From NCBI RefSeq assembly GCF_027980145.1, contig NZ_JAMZNK010000039.1, positions 1 to 52,418 on the forward strand: DNA of 52,418 bases. Direction: 5' to 3'. The position numbers and the translations under genes were made by a program. The notes under the pieces were generated by a model that searched no databases, was not told where the DNA came from, and worked only from the letters and a program-made list of their open reading frames with translations. Below, piece by piece: positions 1-7,654 of the stretch. The stretch's first letter is position 1. Each line of letters begins with the position of its first letter. Origin of the DNA: Flavobacterium azizsancarii (GTDB lineage Bacteria > Bacteroidota > Bacteroidia > Flavobacteriales > Flavobacteriaceae).

Positions 1-118
1 TAAAAAGCAAATCGTTTTTCAGCAGGAAATGAAAGGAAGCGCTGAAATTGTAACCGAAGATTTACGATTGATAGAAAGGATTCTATATCAGTTCAAAAGT
101 ATTTTTGAGCAGGTTTAG
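1..118 (+). CDS. C-terminal end of a HlyD-family membrane fusion protein (partial)
   Basis: An open frame enters from the left edge and stops with TAG at 116-118, giving about 38 residues. It contains GSAEIVTEDLRLIERILYQF, which resembles the C-terminal tail of Bacteroidota HlyD-type adaptors that work with ABC exporters (the phrase 'G-AEI-TED-RL-ER' is typical). It is convergent with the methyltransferase gene and ends two bases into that gene's stop region. The catalytic or lipoyl-like parts lie outside the window, so the family call rests on the tail alone. Confidence 0.55.
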   Translation, partial: KKQIVFQQEMKGSAEIVTEDLRLIERILYQFKSIFEQV

Positions 119-822
119 AATTTTAAATAAAACTCTTTAGTCAATTCAATATATTCCGGAGTATAAACGTGCCTGTCTATTTCGATCGTTAACTCATCGA
201 TTTCGATTTCTGGATTCTCATTTCGGCTAAAAGCCAATAAACTGCGTTTTATTGGTGAAGTTGGAGTTCCTTTTACGCGGGTGATTTTTATTGGATATAA
301 TTCTGATTCTTTGGCTAAAGAAATAAAGCTCTCTTCTTCTTTGAATGGGAGAATAACGGCAAATATTCCATTTTCAGAAAGTAATAAATCAGCTGCTTCG
401 ACTAATTCTTCAAAAGGCATTGCATCTTGAAAACGGGCTAAATCGCGTTGTTCATTTTCGGTTTTATAATCTTCAGCATAAAAAGGAGGATTGGAAACAA
501 TTAAATCGTATTCATCTTCCGGCTCTTCAATAAATTCATCTAAACCGGCATGAAAACAAAATAAACGGTCGCCCCAAGGAGAGTTTTCGAAATTATCAAC
601 TGCTTGTTCATAAGCGTCTTCATCAATTTCAAGTGCGTCAATTTGTTCAGCATGAGTTCGCTGAGCCAGTATCAAAGCAATGATTCCGGTTCCTGCGCCA
701 ATATCTAAAATACTAAACGGATTGTGATTTACAGGAGCCCATGCGCCTAATAAAACGCCATCTGTTCCTACTTTCATAGCGCATCGATCCTGTGCAACTG
801 AAAATTGTTTGAATGAAAACAT
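115..822 (-). CDS. trmN6: tRNA1(Val) (adenine-37-N6)-methyltransferase, TrmN6/YfiC type
   Basis: This 235-residue protein is a class I SAM-dependent methyltransferase. The SAM-binding loop DIGAGTGIIAL starts at residue 40 and the adenine-N6 catalytic motif NPPFY lies at 112-116. NPPF/Y is the signature of enzymes that methylate the exocyclic amine of adenine. The N-terminus (FKQFSVAQDRCAMKVGTDGVLLG) matches the YfiC/TrmN6 family, which modifies A37 of tRNA1(Val). Length is normal for the family. It stands alone, convergent with the partial adaptor on its 3' side. Substrate is inferred from family membership. Confidence 0.85.
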   Translation of the reverse strand: MFSFKQFSVAQDRCAMKVGTDGVLLGAWAPVNHNPFSILDIGAGTGIIALILAQRTHAEQIDALEIDEDAYEQAVDNFENSPWGDRLFCFHAGLDEFIEEPEDEYDLIVSNPPFYAEDYKTENEQRDLARFQDAMPFEELVEAADLLLSENGIFAVILPFKEEESFISLAKESELYPIKITRVKGTPTSPIKRSLLAFSRNENPEIEIDELTIEIDRHVYTPEYIELTKEFYLKF

Positions 823-949
823 AGATAGTAAATTCCAATTTTTTTAAATTCCAAATTCCAAACTTAAAAAAGAAATTTCCAAGTCCAAGTGTAAAGCGGA
901 ATAAAATATTTTATTTAAGGTGTAAAAATAAGATTAAAATCCTAATTAA

Positions 950-1300
950 TTATTTTGATGTTTTGGTAATAATTGCGGATAGTATTTTTCTTAATTCTTC
1001 TATTTCGAATAATAAAGATTCTGAAAAAATTCTTTGTTCTGGATTTAAGTCGTGCAGTAATCTCAACCAAAATTTAGATTCTTTCGCTTCTTTTCTTGAT
1101 ATTTTAAGTTTAAAAATTAAATCTTTATCTCCCAGTTTTTCGTTTGCTTCAATGTAATTTGCTCCAACAGAACCAGAGGATCTTACTAACTGTTTGCCAT
1201 CTTCAATATTTGATGTTGTTTTTGCTAAAGTTCTAATATAAATTCGACACTCTTTTGCAAATAAGAAAGTTCTTTCTTCTAAATCGTAGGGCTTAGGCAT
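950..1300 (-). CDS. Four-helix-bundle protein (S23/IVS-like)
   Basis: The 116-residue product is all helical by composition, with the family phrases 'LVRSSGSVGANYIEANE' and 'KISRKEAKESKFWLRLL'. These are characteristic of the small four-helix-bundle proteins first noticed inside 23S rRNA intervening sequences and also found as stand-alone genes in Bacteroidota. Here there is no rRNA around it, so it is a free-standing copy. Its molecular role is unknown. Both flanks carry AT-rich repeats built from the word 'aattccaaattcc', a pattern also seen at 29932-29971, so the gene may have travelled with or between repeat elements. Confidence 0.75.
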   Translation of the reverse strand: MPKPYDLEERTFLFAKECRIYIRTLAKTTSNIEDGKQLVRSSGSVGANYIEANEKLGDKDLIFKLKISRKEAKESKFWLRLLHDLNPEQRIFSESLLFEIEELRKILSAIITKTSK

Positions 1301-1473
1301 ATAAAATCCAATTTTTAAATTCCAATATATAATGGAATTTAAAAGTAGTAAAATAGATTTAAATGAGGGTTTTTTCTTTCAAATATATTTAAGAAAACAT
1401 CTTTTCTACTGAAATTTGGAATTTAAAAAAAAATGAAATTTACTTTTCAGATTGGAATTTGGAATTTTAAAAC
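1301..1473. repeat. AT-rich gap built from ATTCCAA/TTGGAAT words
   Basis: The gap between the four-helix gene and rimM contains several copies of ATTCCAA and its complement TTGGAAT, for example near 1312-1345 and 1411-1465, able to pair with each other. The same words occur at 836-890 on the other side of the four-helix gene and at 29932-29971. No gene is visible. Confidence 0.45.
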
Positions 1474-1998
1474 TTAAAGATACATCTCTACCAATCCTTC
1501 CGGAAGGTTCATGATCACTTTTTTATTCTCGCGGTCAATTTTTACAAGGAAATGATCAATCATAGGGATTAACATTTCGACTTCACCATTTAAAACTTCA
1601 AAAAGTGGTTGTGCCGTTGTATCATTTACAGCAGCAATTTTTCCAAAAACGCCTAAACGCTGGTCTTCGATTTCGAAACCGATAACCTCATGGAAATAAA
1701 ATTTGTTGCCGGAAAGTTTTGGCAACATATTCAAAGGAAGATAAATGGCATTACCCATAATGGCATCTGCATCTTCTTCGGTATTCATGTCTTCAAAACG
1801 AATTCTAAGAAAATCGTTTTTGTGCAAAGAACTTTTTTCGATAAAAAAAGGAACCAAGTGTTTGTTGCATTCAACAAACACTGATTCCAGATTTTCGTAT
1901 AACTCAGGTTCGTCCGTGTCTAAATAGGCAAGAACTTCACCTTTGAAACTAAATTTTTTAGCGATTTTACCTAAATAAAAACAATCTTCTTTACGCAT
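1474..1998 (-). CDS. rimM: Ribosome maturation factor RimM
   Basis: This 174-residue protein has the N-terminal RimM barrel (FYLGKIAKKFSFKGEVLAYL) and a C-terminal PRC-barrel (GFEIEDQRLGVFGKIAAVND ... LIPMIDHFLVKID). RimM binds S19 in the 30S head and helps late 16S processing. The gene follows rpsP by 15 bases on the same strand, the conserved rpsP-rimM order. The trmD and rplS genes that complete the operon in Proteobacteria are absent here. Expression is probably from the rpsP promoter. Confidence 0.92.
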   Translation of the reverse strand: MRKEDCFYLGKIAKKFSFKGEVLAYLDTDEPELYENLESVFVECNKHLVPFFIEKSSLHKNDFLRIRFEDMNTEEDADAIMGNAIYLPLNMLPKLSGNKFYFHEVIGFEIEDQRLGVFGKIAAVNDTTAQPLFEVLNGEVEMLIPMIDHFLVKIDRENKKVIMNLPEGLVEMYL

Positions 1999-2013
1999 TC
2001 CCGCTAAATATAA

Positions 2014-2550
2014 TTATGCTTCAGTTGTTTCGTTATTTTCTTCAACTTCAGCAACTTCTTCTTCAACTGCAGGAGTTGCAGCAGCGATAGCATCAGCTTC
2101 AGCTTGAGCTGCAGCAGCTAAACGTTTAGCATTAACTTCTTGTTCTGCTTTAAAAGCTTTAGATTTAGCATCAGCTTGCGCTTTTGTTAAACCGTCTTTT
2201 TTAGCATCAACTTTTCCAGCTTTAGCATCTAACCAAGCAGATAATTTAGCATCAGCTTGCTCTTGAGTCAAAGCACCTTTACGAATACCTCCATCAAGGT
2301 GGTGTTTCAATAAAGCTCCTTTGTAAGAAAGAATAGCTCTAGCTGTATCAGTTGGTTGTGCACCATTGTGTAACCATTTTACAGCACTATCAATGTTTAA
2401 TTCGATAGTTGCAGGGTTTGTGTTTGGATTATAAGTACCGATTTTCTCTAAGTATTTACCATCTCTTTTTGAGCGTGCATCTGCAGCTACAACCCAGTAA
2501 AAAGGTTTTTGTTTTTTACCGTGTCTTTGTAATCTAATTTTTACTGACAT
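2014..2550 (-). CDS. rpsP: Small ribosomal subunit protein bS16 with long C-terminal tail
   Basis: The first ~85 residues are a clear bS16 (VKIRLQRHGKKQKPFYWVVA, YLEKIGTYNPNTNPATIELN). The protein is 178 residues long, about twice the usual 80-90. The extra tail is rich in Ala, Lys and Glu, with repeated 'QADAK/QAEADA' phrases, and ends in an acidic stretch VEEEVAEVEENNETTEA. Such tails are common in Flavobacteriia. The gene leads the rpsP-rimM operon and has a TATCTTTG promoter element on the minus strand at 2600-2607. Confidence 0.95.
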   Translation of the reverse strand: MSVKIRLQRHGKKQKPFYWVVAADARSKRDGKYLEKIGTYNPNTNPATIELNIDSAVKWLHNGAQPTDTARAILSYKGALLKHHLDGGIRKGALTQEQADAKLSAWLDAKAGKVDAKKDGLTKAQADAKSKAFKAEQEVNAKRLAAAAQAEADAIAAATPAVEEEVAEVEENNETTEA

Positions 2551-2599
2551 AATCTTATGATTAAATTTTGAGGTACTCGACCTCTGTTAATTAAGGGCG

Positions 2600-2635
2600 C
2601 AAAGATATAGTTTTTTTATGAATTATGTGTTCCAA
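2600..2635 (-). promoter_or_regulatory. Predicted rpsP promoter
   Basis: On the minus strand TATCTTTG (plus 2600-2607) fits the Bacteroidota -7 word TAnnTTTG. A TTG lies upstream at plus 2633-2635, with a spacer of 25 bases, slightly longer than usual. It is about 50 bases before the rpsP start. Confidence 0.5.
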
Positions 2636-2701
2636 ACTTTATTAAAAATATTTTAATCAGCTTTTTGTGATTTTTAGGCTGTTTTAGAGCTTAAATTTTC
2701 A

Positions 2702-2728
2702 TTGTTTAAGTCAAATAAGGTATTTTTG
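2702..2728 (+). promoter_or_regulatory. Predicted promoter of the lipoprotein gene
   Basis: TTG at 2702-2704 and TATTTTTG at 2721-2728 fit the Bacteroidota TTG/TAnnTTTG pattern with a 16-base spacer. The gene starts at 2747, so the leader is short. This places the start downstream of any earlier in-frame codon. Confidence 0.5.
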
Positions 2729-2746
2729 CCACAAATTCATTGCTTT

Positions 2747-3235
2747 ATGAAAAAATACATTTACCTGTTAATTACGATTTTGATGTTTGCATCTTGTACT
2801 GAAGATGTAAAATTTAATACTCCTGCCTTTCAGGGATTGAAAAATAATGTTTTTTGGAGAGCTCAAAGTTATAAAGCATATAAGGGAGTCAATACCAGTA
2901 TGATTATTGAGGGTAATTTGGGCTATGAAAAAGTGATTCTACAAACGGCATCACCGGTAAAAGGAACTTATATTCTGGGTATTAATAAGGATTCAAAAGC
3001 ATCTTATTCAAATACGCTTCCGTCTCAATCTGCTGTTTTTTCTACAGGTGCAGGAGTTGGGAGTGGTCAAATTGTTATTACAGAATACGATATAGAAAGT
3101 AATACTATTTCAGGGACATTTAAATTTAATGCAATAAATCAAAACACAAGTGATACTGAAAACCCAAAAATAACTTTTACAGAAGGTGTGTTTTATAAAG
3201 TACCGGCTACACTAGGCAATATTATACTTTATTAG
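2747..3235 (+). CDS. Small lipoprotein of unknown function
   Basis: From the ATG at 2747 the product is 162 residues. It begins MKKYIYLLITILMFASC, a lipoprotein signal with the acceptor Cys at 17. The frame is open further upstream, but that part overlaps the promoter word at 2721-2728, so I use this start. After the Cys the protein is beta-rich and contains a run of Ser/Thr/Asn/Gly. It resembles Bacteroidota lipoproteins with a DUF6252-like fold in length and in the phrases 'FWRAQSYKAYKG' and 'ISGTFKFNAIN', but I cannot assign a function. It stands alone between rpsP and the RRM gene. Confidence 0.75.
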   Translation: MKKYIYLLITILMFASCTEDVKFNTPAFQGLKNNVFWRAQSYKAYKGVNTSMIIEGNLGYEKVILQTASPVKGTYILGINKDSKASYSNTLPSQSAVFSTGAGVGSGQIVITEYDIESNTISGTFKFNAINQNTSDTENPKITFTEGVFYKVPATLGNIILY

Positions 3236-3339
3236 TAAAATAATTTCTGACAGATTGGTTTTTGTTAGTTTTTTATTTTTTTAAATCAAAATAAAAACAT
3301 AAATAAACTAATATATAGTAGATTACAGAAAAATAAGAG

Positions 3340-3347
3340 TACATTTG
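3340..3347 (+). promoter_or_regulatory. Predicted -7 element for the RRM gene
   Basis: TACATTTG fits TAnnTTTG and lies 25 bases before the ATG at 3372. I do not see a convincing TTG at the -33 position. Confidence 0.4.
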
Positions 3348-3371
3348 CTATATTATTATAAATAAGTACAT

Positions 3372-3731
3372 ATGAACATTTTTGTTGGAAGCCTTCCATT
3401 CAGTATTGAGGAAGCAGATTTAAGAGAGTCTTTCGAGGCTTACGGAGCAGTAGATTCAGTTAAAATCATTACTGATAAATTTACAGGAAGAAGCAAAGGT
3501 TTTGGTTTCGTAGAGATGCCAAACGATGCTGAAGCTCAAAAAGCAATTGATGAATTGAACGGAGCTACTGTTCAAGGTCGTGCAATTGTGGTTAATAAAT
3601 CTGAACCGAAACCAGAAGGCGAAAGAAGAAGCTTCAACAATAACAGTCGTGGTGGAGATTCACGCGGTGGTTATGGTGGAGGAAACAGCCGTGGTGGAAA
3701 TGACCGTGGTGGTAACAGAGGAGGATATTAA
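3372..3731 (+). CDS. RRM-domain RNA-binding protein with Gly/Arg tail
   Basis: The 119-residue protein has one RNA recognition motif. RNP2 is IFVGSL at residues 3-8 and RNP1 is KGFGFVEM at 42-49, both with the aromatic residues that stack on RNA. From about residue 93 it continues as a Gly/Arg/Asn-rich tail with repeated RGG, similar to plant and cyanobacterial Rbp proteins. Such proteins are probably single-stranded RNA chaperones, sometimes cold-induced. The gene is monocistronic, with its own promoter and a strong terminator at 3751-3784. Confidence 0.9.
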   Translation: MNIFVGSLPFSIEEADLRESFEAYGAVDSVKIITDKFTGRSKGFGFVEMPNDAEAQKAIDELNGATVQGRAIVVNKSEPKPEGERRSFNNNSRGGDSRGGYGGGNSRGGNDRGGNRGGY

Positions 3732-3750
3732 TATTTTTTTCTAAATATAT

Positions 3751-3784
3751 AAAAGGGATCAACGAAAGTTGATCCCTTTTTTTA
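3751..3784 (+). terminator. Intrinsic terminator after the RRM gene
   Basis: AAAAGGGATCAAC-gaaa-GTTGATCCCTTTT followed by T residues. The 13-pair stem has a GAAA tetraloop, starts 20 bases after the stop codon and is a textbook terminator. Confidence 0.9.
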
Positions 3785-3797
3785 TGCGGTAAATTTT

Positions 3798-3872
3798 GTT
3801 TCTTCGTAGAGATGCACAGCAGTGCATCTAACACAAAGGAAAGACGCACTGCTGTGCGCCTCTACGTGAAAC
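3798..3872. repeat. Long imperfect hairpin element (CGTAGAG...GCAGTGC type)
   Basis: The left arm reads GTTTC-tt-CGTAGAG then GCACAGCAGTGC. The right arm is its complement, GCACTGCTGTGC then CTCTACGTGAAAC. The element fills the gap between the RRM terminator and leuB. Similar 'cgtagagacgcac' hairpins are dispersed in Flavobacteriia from my general knowledge, so I treat it as one of several repeat families here. Confidence 0.7.
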
Positions 3873-3899
3873 CTGAAACAAAATAAACTTTAAACTTTT

Positions 3900-4961
3900 T
3901 TATAGATTCGCTACAAGCCAGTCTCCAACTTCGCTGGTTTTGTATGCTTTAGTTCCTTTTGCAGCTAAATCTTCAGTAACAATTCCTTCTTCTAGTGATT
4001 TGTTTACAACTGCTCTAATTGCTTCGGCTTCATCTTTAAGACCAAATGCATCTTCAAACATCATGGCTGCAGATAAAATAGTAGCCAAAGGATTAGCAAT
4101 ATTCAATCCTGTTGCTTGCGGATAAGATCCGTGAATTGGTTCGTATAAAGAAGTATGTTCTCCAACAGAAGCAGAAGGCATTAATCCCATTGAACCTGAA
4201 ATTACAGAAGCCTCGTCAGTTAAGATATCTCCAAATAGATTTTCAGTAATTAATACATCATAAGAATTTGGCCATTGTACTAAACGCATTGCAACAGCAT
4301 CAACAAATTCATAAGAAACAGTAACTTCAGGATAATCTTTTTCCATTGCCTGAACAGTTTCTCTCCATAAACGTGAAGTTTCTAATACGTTTGCTTTATC
4401 AACGCAACATAATTTTTTGCTACGAGTCATCGCTAATTCGAAACCTTTTTTAGCTAAACGCTGAACTTCGGCTCTTGTGTAAACACAATTGTCAAATGCA
4501 GTTTCTCCGCCGTCTCTTCTTCCTTTTTCTCCAAAGTAAATACCTCCTGTTAATTCTCTTAAGAAAACTAAATCCGTTCCTTCGATTCTTTCTCTTTTTA
4601 AAGGAGAATTGTCGATTAAAGAAGGAAATGTAAAAGTAGGTCTCACGTTAGCAAACAAACCTAGTTTTTTACGCATCAATAATAATCCTTGCTCAGGGCG
4701 AACTGGTGCGCTTGGATCGTTATCGTATTTTGGGTGTCCAATAGCGCCAAACAAAACAGCATCGGCTGCCATGCAAATTTCGTGAGTTTCATCAGGATAA
4801 GGAACTCCAACGGCATCAATTGCGCAAGCTCCCGTAAGAGCTGGTGTCCATGTTATTTCGTGATTGAATTTTTTTGCAATTGCATCAGATACTTTTACTG
4901 CTTCATTAATTACCTCAGGACCAATTCCGTCTCCTGCTAAAAGGGCTATGTTAAAATTCAT
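3900..4961 (-). CDS. leuB: 3-isopropylmalate dehydrogenase
   Basis: LeuB oxidises and decarboxylates 3-isopropylmalate with NAD; the same enzyme can process the citramalate-derived homologue (erythro-3-methylmalate). The 353-residue protein shows LLAGDGIGPEVI near the N-terminus, RELTGGIYFGEKG, and ENLFGDILTDEASVISGSMG with the metal-binding Asp residues. Length is normal. It is the last gene of the leuC-leuD-cimA-leuB operon, 151 bases after the synthase gene. That pairing fits a role in the citramalate route as well as leucine synthesis. Confidence 0.95.
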   Translation of the reverse strand: MNFNIALLAGDGIGPEVINEAVKVSDAIAKKFNHEITWTPALTGACAIDAVGVPYPDETHEICMAADAVLFGAIGHPKYDNDPSAPVRPEQGLLLMRKKLGLFANVRPTFTFPSLIDNSPLKRERIEGTDLVFLRELTGGIYFGEKGRRDGGETAFDNCVYTRAEVQRLAKKGFELAMTRSKKLCCVDKANVLETSRLWRETVQAMEKDYPEVTVSYEFVDAVAMRLVQWPNSYDVLITENLFGDILTDEASVISGSMGLMPSASVGEHTSLYEPIHGSYPQATGLNIANPLATILSAAMMFEDAFGLKDEAEAIRAVVNKSLEEGIVTEDLAAKGTKAYKTSEVGDWLVANL

Positions 4962-4965
4962 TTTT

Positions 4966-5112
4966 TTGAGTTTCTAAGATTCTGAGTTACTAAGTTTTTT
5001 TCTTAGCTGGTCAGAATTTTAATTTATAATTGTTTTTTATGTTTTCATAGTTTTGAGTTGCTGAGATCCTAATTTTTTTATCAGAACCTTAGAGTCTTAG
5101 CAACTTAGAACC
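4966..5112. repeat. Imperfect inverted repeat in the leuB-cimA gap
   Basis: The left arm near 4968-4994 (TTCTAAGATTCTGAGTTACT) and the right arm near 5086-5111 (CTTAGAGTCTTAGCAACTTA) are roughly complementary. Both are made of repeated 'ctaag/ctgag' words. The element sits inside the operon. No gene is visible in the gap. Confidence 0.55.
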
Positions 5113-6633
5113 TTACGGAATTACATTCAGCATCTTTTGAGTTGCTATAATTGCGGCAACTGTTTGATCTGAATCTAAACCACGGGTTTTAAATTCTTTT
5201 CCGTTGTTTACCCAGGTAATGATTGTTTCGCATAATGCGTCAGAGCTACTTCCTGGCGGGATTCGAACCGCATAATCGATCAGTTTTGGAAGTGTTAGTT
5301 TCTTGCTTTTATAGATTTTTGACAAAGCATTCATAAAAGCGTCAAACTGACCATCTCCTTGTGCGTTTTCCTCAATGATTTCATCATCAATTTTTAGGAG
5401 CAAAGTCGTTGAGGGACGCATTCCTTTTGAGTGCATTAATACATACGATTCTATTGTGATTTTATCTTCATAAGTATGACTGTCCAAAACATCTGAAATA
5501 ATGTATGGAAGATCTTCCTTAGTAACAGTTTCCTTTTTATCTCCTAATTCAATGATTCTTTGTGTGACCAATTTTAAATCTTCGTTGTTTAGTTTTAAAC
5601 CTAATTCCTGAAGATTCTTTTCGATATTGGCTTTTCCTGAAGTTTTGCCTAAGGCATATTTACGTTTTCTTCCAAAACGTTCCGGAAGCAAATCATTAAA
5701 ATATAAATTGTTTTTGTTATCTCCATCCGCATGGATTCCGGCAGTTTGTGTAAAAACATTATCGCCAACAATTGGTTTATTGGCAGGAATTCTATATCCT
5801 GTAAAAGTCTCAACTAATTTACTGACCGTGTATAAAGATGTCTCTTTAATATTGATGCTAACTTCTGGCAGATAATCGTTTATAACGGCAACAGTGCTTT
5901 CAAGCGGTGCATTTCCGGCTCTTTCTCCCATTCCGTTTACAGTAACGTGAAGTCCGTTTATGCCTGCTTTTACAGCCTCCATAACATTGGCAATGCTTAA
6001 ATCGTAATCATTATGTGCGTGAAAATCAAAATGAATTTGCGGATATTTTGTTCTGATTTTTGTGATGAATTCAAAAGTCAAAGACGGAATTAATACACCT
6101 AGAGTATCAGGAAGCAGAATTCTTTTGATGGGTTGAGTAGATAAAAAATCAAGAAACTGAAAAACATATTCAGGTGAATTTCTCATTCCGTTACTCCAGT
6201 CCTCAAGATAAACATTTGTTTCAATATTGTTTTCTTTTGCTAAAGCTATGATTTGAGCAATTTCTAAAAAATGCTGTTCGGGCGTTTTTTTTAATTGATG
6301 TGTCAGGTGATTCATTGAACCTTTGGTCAATAAATTCTGCACTTTGGCACCCGCTTTTTTCATCCATTCGATCGAAACGCCACCGTCTACAAACGAGAGT
6401 ACTTCAATACGATTAATATATCCTTTTTCGGCTGCCCAGGATGTAATGCCTTTGACGGCCTGAAATTCGCCCTCGCTTACACGCGCCGAAGCAATTTCGA
6501 TTCTATCAATATTTAATTCCTCCAACAACAATTGCGCAATGGTTAGTTTTTCTGCAGCAGAAAATGATACTCCAGATGTTTGTTCACCATCGCGGAGCGT
6601 CGTATCCATTATTTCAATTTTTCTTCTTTCCAT
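5113..6633 (-). CDS. cimA: Citramalate synthase-like (LeuA superfamily) enzyme
   Basis: The 506-residue protein is a DRE-TIM aldolase with a C-terminal LeuA regulatory domain. TLRDGEQT (Arg14-Asp15) opens the active site and HAHND gives the metal-binding His pair. The phrases SFSAAEKL, VYLEDWSNGMRNSPEYV, FTQTAGIHADGDNKNNLY and KLIDYAVRIPPG match the Leptospira interrogans citramalate synthase as I remember it, much more closely than standard LeuA. The three residues said to select pyruvate there (Leu81, Leu104, Tyr144) align with Leu79, Leu102 and Tyr142 here. The likely reaction is acetyl-CoA plus pyruvate to citramalate, feeding isoleucine through LeuCD and LeuB. Automatic annotation would probably say 2-isopropylmalate synthase, and I cannot exclude that activity. 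Confidence 0.8.
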   Translation of the reverse strand: MERRKIEIMDTTLRDGEQTSGVSFSAAEKLTIAQLLLEELNIDRIEIASARVSEGEFQAVKGITSWAAEKGYINRIEVLSFVDGGVSIEWMKKAGAKVQNLLTKGSMNHLTHQLKKTPEQHFLEIAQIIALAKENNIETNVYLEDWSNGMRNSPEYVFQFLDFLSTQPIKRILLPDTLGVLIPSLTFEFITKIRTKYPQIHFDFHAHNDYDLSIANVMEAVKAGINGLHVTVNGMGERAGNAPLESTVAVINDYLPEVSINIKETSLYTVSKLVETFTGYRIPANKPIVGDNVFTQTAGIHADGDNKNNLYFNDLLPERFGRKRKYALGKTSGKANIEKNLQELGLKLNNEDLKLVTQRIIELGDKKETVTKEDLPYIISDVLDSHTYEDKITIESYVLMHSKGMRPSTTLLLKIDDEIIEENAQGDGQFDAFMNALSKIYKSKKLTLPKLIDYAVRIPPGSSSDALCETIITWVNNGKEFKTRGLDSDQTVAAIIATQKMLNVIP

Positions 6634-6888
6634 ATTGATATTCTAATTTCTAATGGCTGGATATTATTGATCCATATTTTAATTTCGACGCCGATTTTAC
6701 TGATTCTCTTTACGAAGACTCGGATTACCACTGATTTTTACTTTAGCTAAAAATAAAATCTGTTTTTTTTAGCGTTTTTGCGATAGCAAATCAGTTGTAT
6801 CCGCGTTCTGTGTTTTCTCATTTAATTTAGAAAAACCCGACAGGTTTTGAAAACCTGTCGGGTCTAAATAGATTGAACAAGATTTTTC
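6634..6888. repeat. leuD-cimA gap with two inverted-repeat elements
   Basis: The 255-base gap lies inside the operon. It carries a long imperfect element at about 6685-6812 with the words 'ccgattttactgatt' and 'atccgcg', related to elements at 48645-48757 and 51807-51860. A perfect palindrome follows at 6835-6863: ACCCGACAGGTTTT-GAAAACCTGTCGGGT. The palindrome has no T-tract in the leu direction, so it is not an obvious terminator. No gene is visible. Confidence 0.65.
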
Positions 6889-7485
6889 TTAGTAAGGAAG
6901 TTTATCTGCGAAAGTCACGATATCTTCTTTAATATTTTGCAAATAATCAATGTCATCAAAGCCATTAACCATATTGTTCTTTTTGTAACCGTTAATAGCA
7001 AAAGATTCTTGTTGACCAGTTGCTAACAAAGTAATCGTTTGGTTTGGTAAGTTGATTTCTAATTGTGTATTAGGATCAGCTTCAATTGCTTTAAAAATAA
7101 TATCTGCAAATTCCGGGCTCACCTGAACAGGCAATACGCCAATGTTTAAACAGTTTCCTTTAAAGATATCTGCAAAGAAACTTGAAACTACAGCACGAAA
7201 TCCGTAATCATAAACAGCCCAGGCTGCATGTTCTCTTGAAGATCCTGAACCGAAGTTTTTTCCTCCCACAAGGATTTTTCCGCTGTAAGTTGAATTGTTC
7301 AAAACGAAATCAGCTTTTGGGGAGTCGTCTCCGTTATATCTCCAGTCTCTAAAAAGATTGTCTCCAAAACCTTCACGTTTTGTAGCTTTCAGGAAACGAG
7401 CCGGAATGATTTGATCTGTATCTACGTTCTCAATAGGCAACGGCACTGCGCTGCTGGTAAGTATATTAAATTTATCGTATGCCAT
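6889..7485 (-). CDS. leuD: 3-isopropylmalate dehydratase small subunit
   Basis: LeuD forms the swivelling domain of isopropylmalate isomerase. The 198-residue protein has the IDTDQIIPARFL start region (seen as NVDTDQIIPARFL) and FGSGSSREHAAW near residue 80, the loop that contacts the substrate. Length is normal. It lies between leuC and the synthase, with gaps of 169 and 255 bases that hold inverted repeats. The LeuCD complex would serve both leucine synthesis and the citramalate pathway. Confidence 0.95.
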   Translation of the reverse strand: MAYDKFNILTSSAVPLPIENVDTDQIIPARFLKATKREGFGDNLFRDWRYNGDDSPKADFVLNNSTYSGKILVGGKNFGSGSSREHAAWAVYDYGFRAVVSSFFADIFKGNCLNIGVLPVQVSPEFADIIFKAIEADPNTQLEINLPNQTITLLATGQQESFAINGYKKNNMVNGFDDIDYLQNIKEDIVTFADKLPY

Positions 7486-7502
7486 TTTTATTTTTAATTT
7501 TT

Positions 7503-7638
7503 GATTAACGATTTTTGATTTTTCTTCTCAGAAAAGAAAAATTGTAATCGTTAATATTTTGTAAAATGTAAATTGAAATTTTTTAAAGATTTTTTTAAAA
7601 GGATTAACGAAGAAATCTGAAATCAAAAATCGTTAATC
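7503..7638. repeat. Perfect 19-bp inverted repeat in the leuC-leuD gap
   Basis: GATTAACGATTTTTGATTT at 7503-7521 is exactly complementary to AAATCAAAAATCGTTAATC at 7620-7638. Partial copies of the same word ('aatcgttaat', 'gattaacga') lie between the arms. It occupies nearly the whole intercistronic gap and differs from the elements in the other two gaps of this operon. Confidence 0.8.
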
Positions 7639-7654
7639 TACATTCATAAATCTT

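Noticed and set aside
950..1300. rRNA intervening sequence
   Set aside because: The four-helix protein family is known from 23S rRNA inserts, but no rRNA sequence flanks it here.
6835..6863. Terminator inside the leu operon
   Set aside because: The palindrome is perfect but has no T-tract in the direction of leu transcription, and genes on both sides belong to one pathway.
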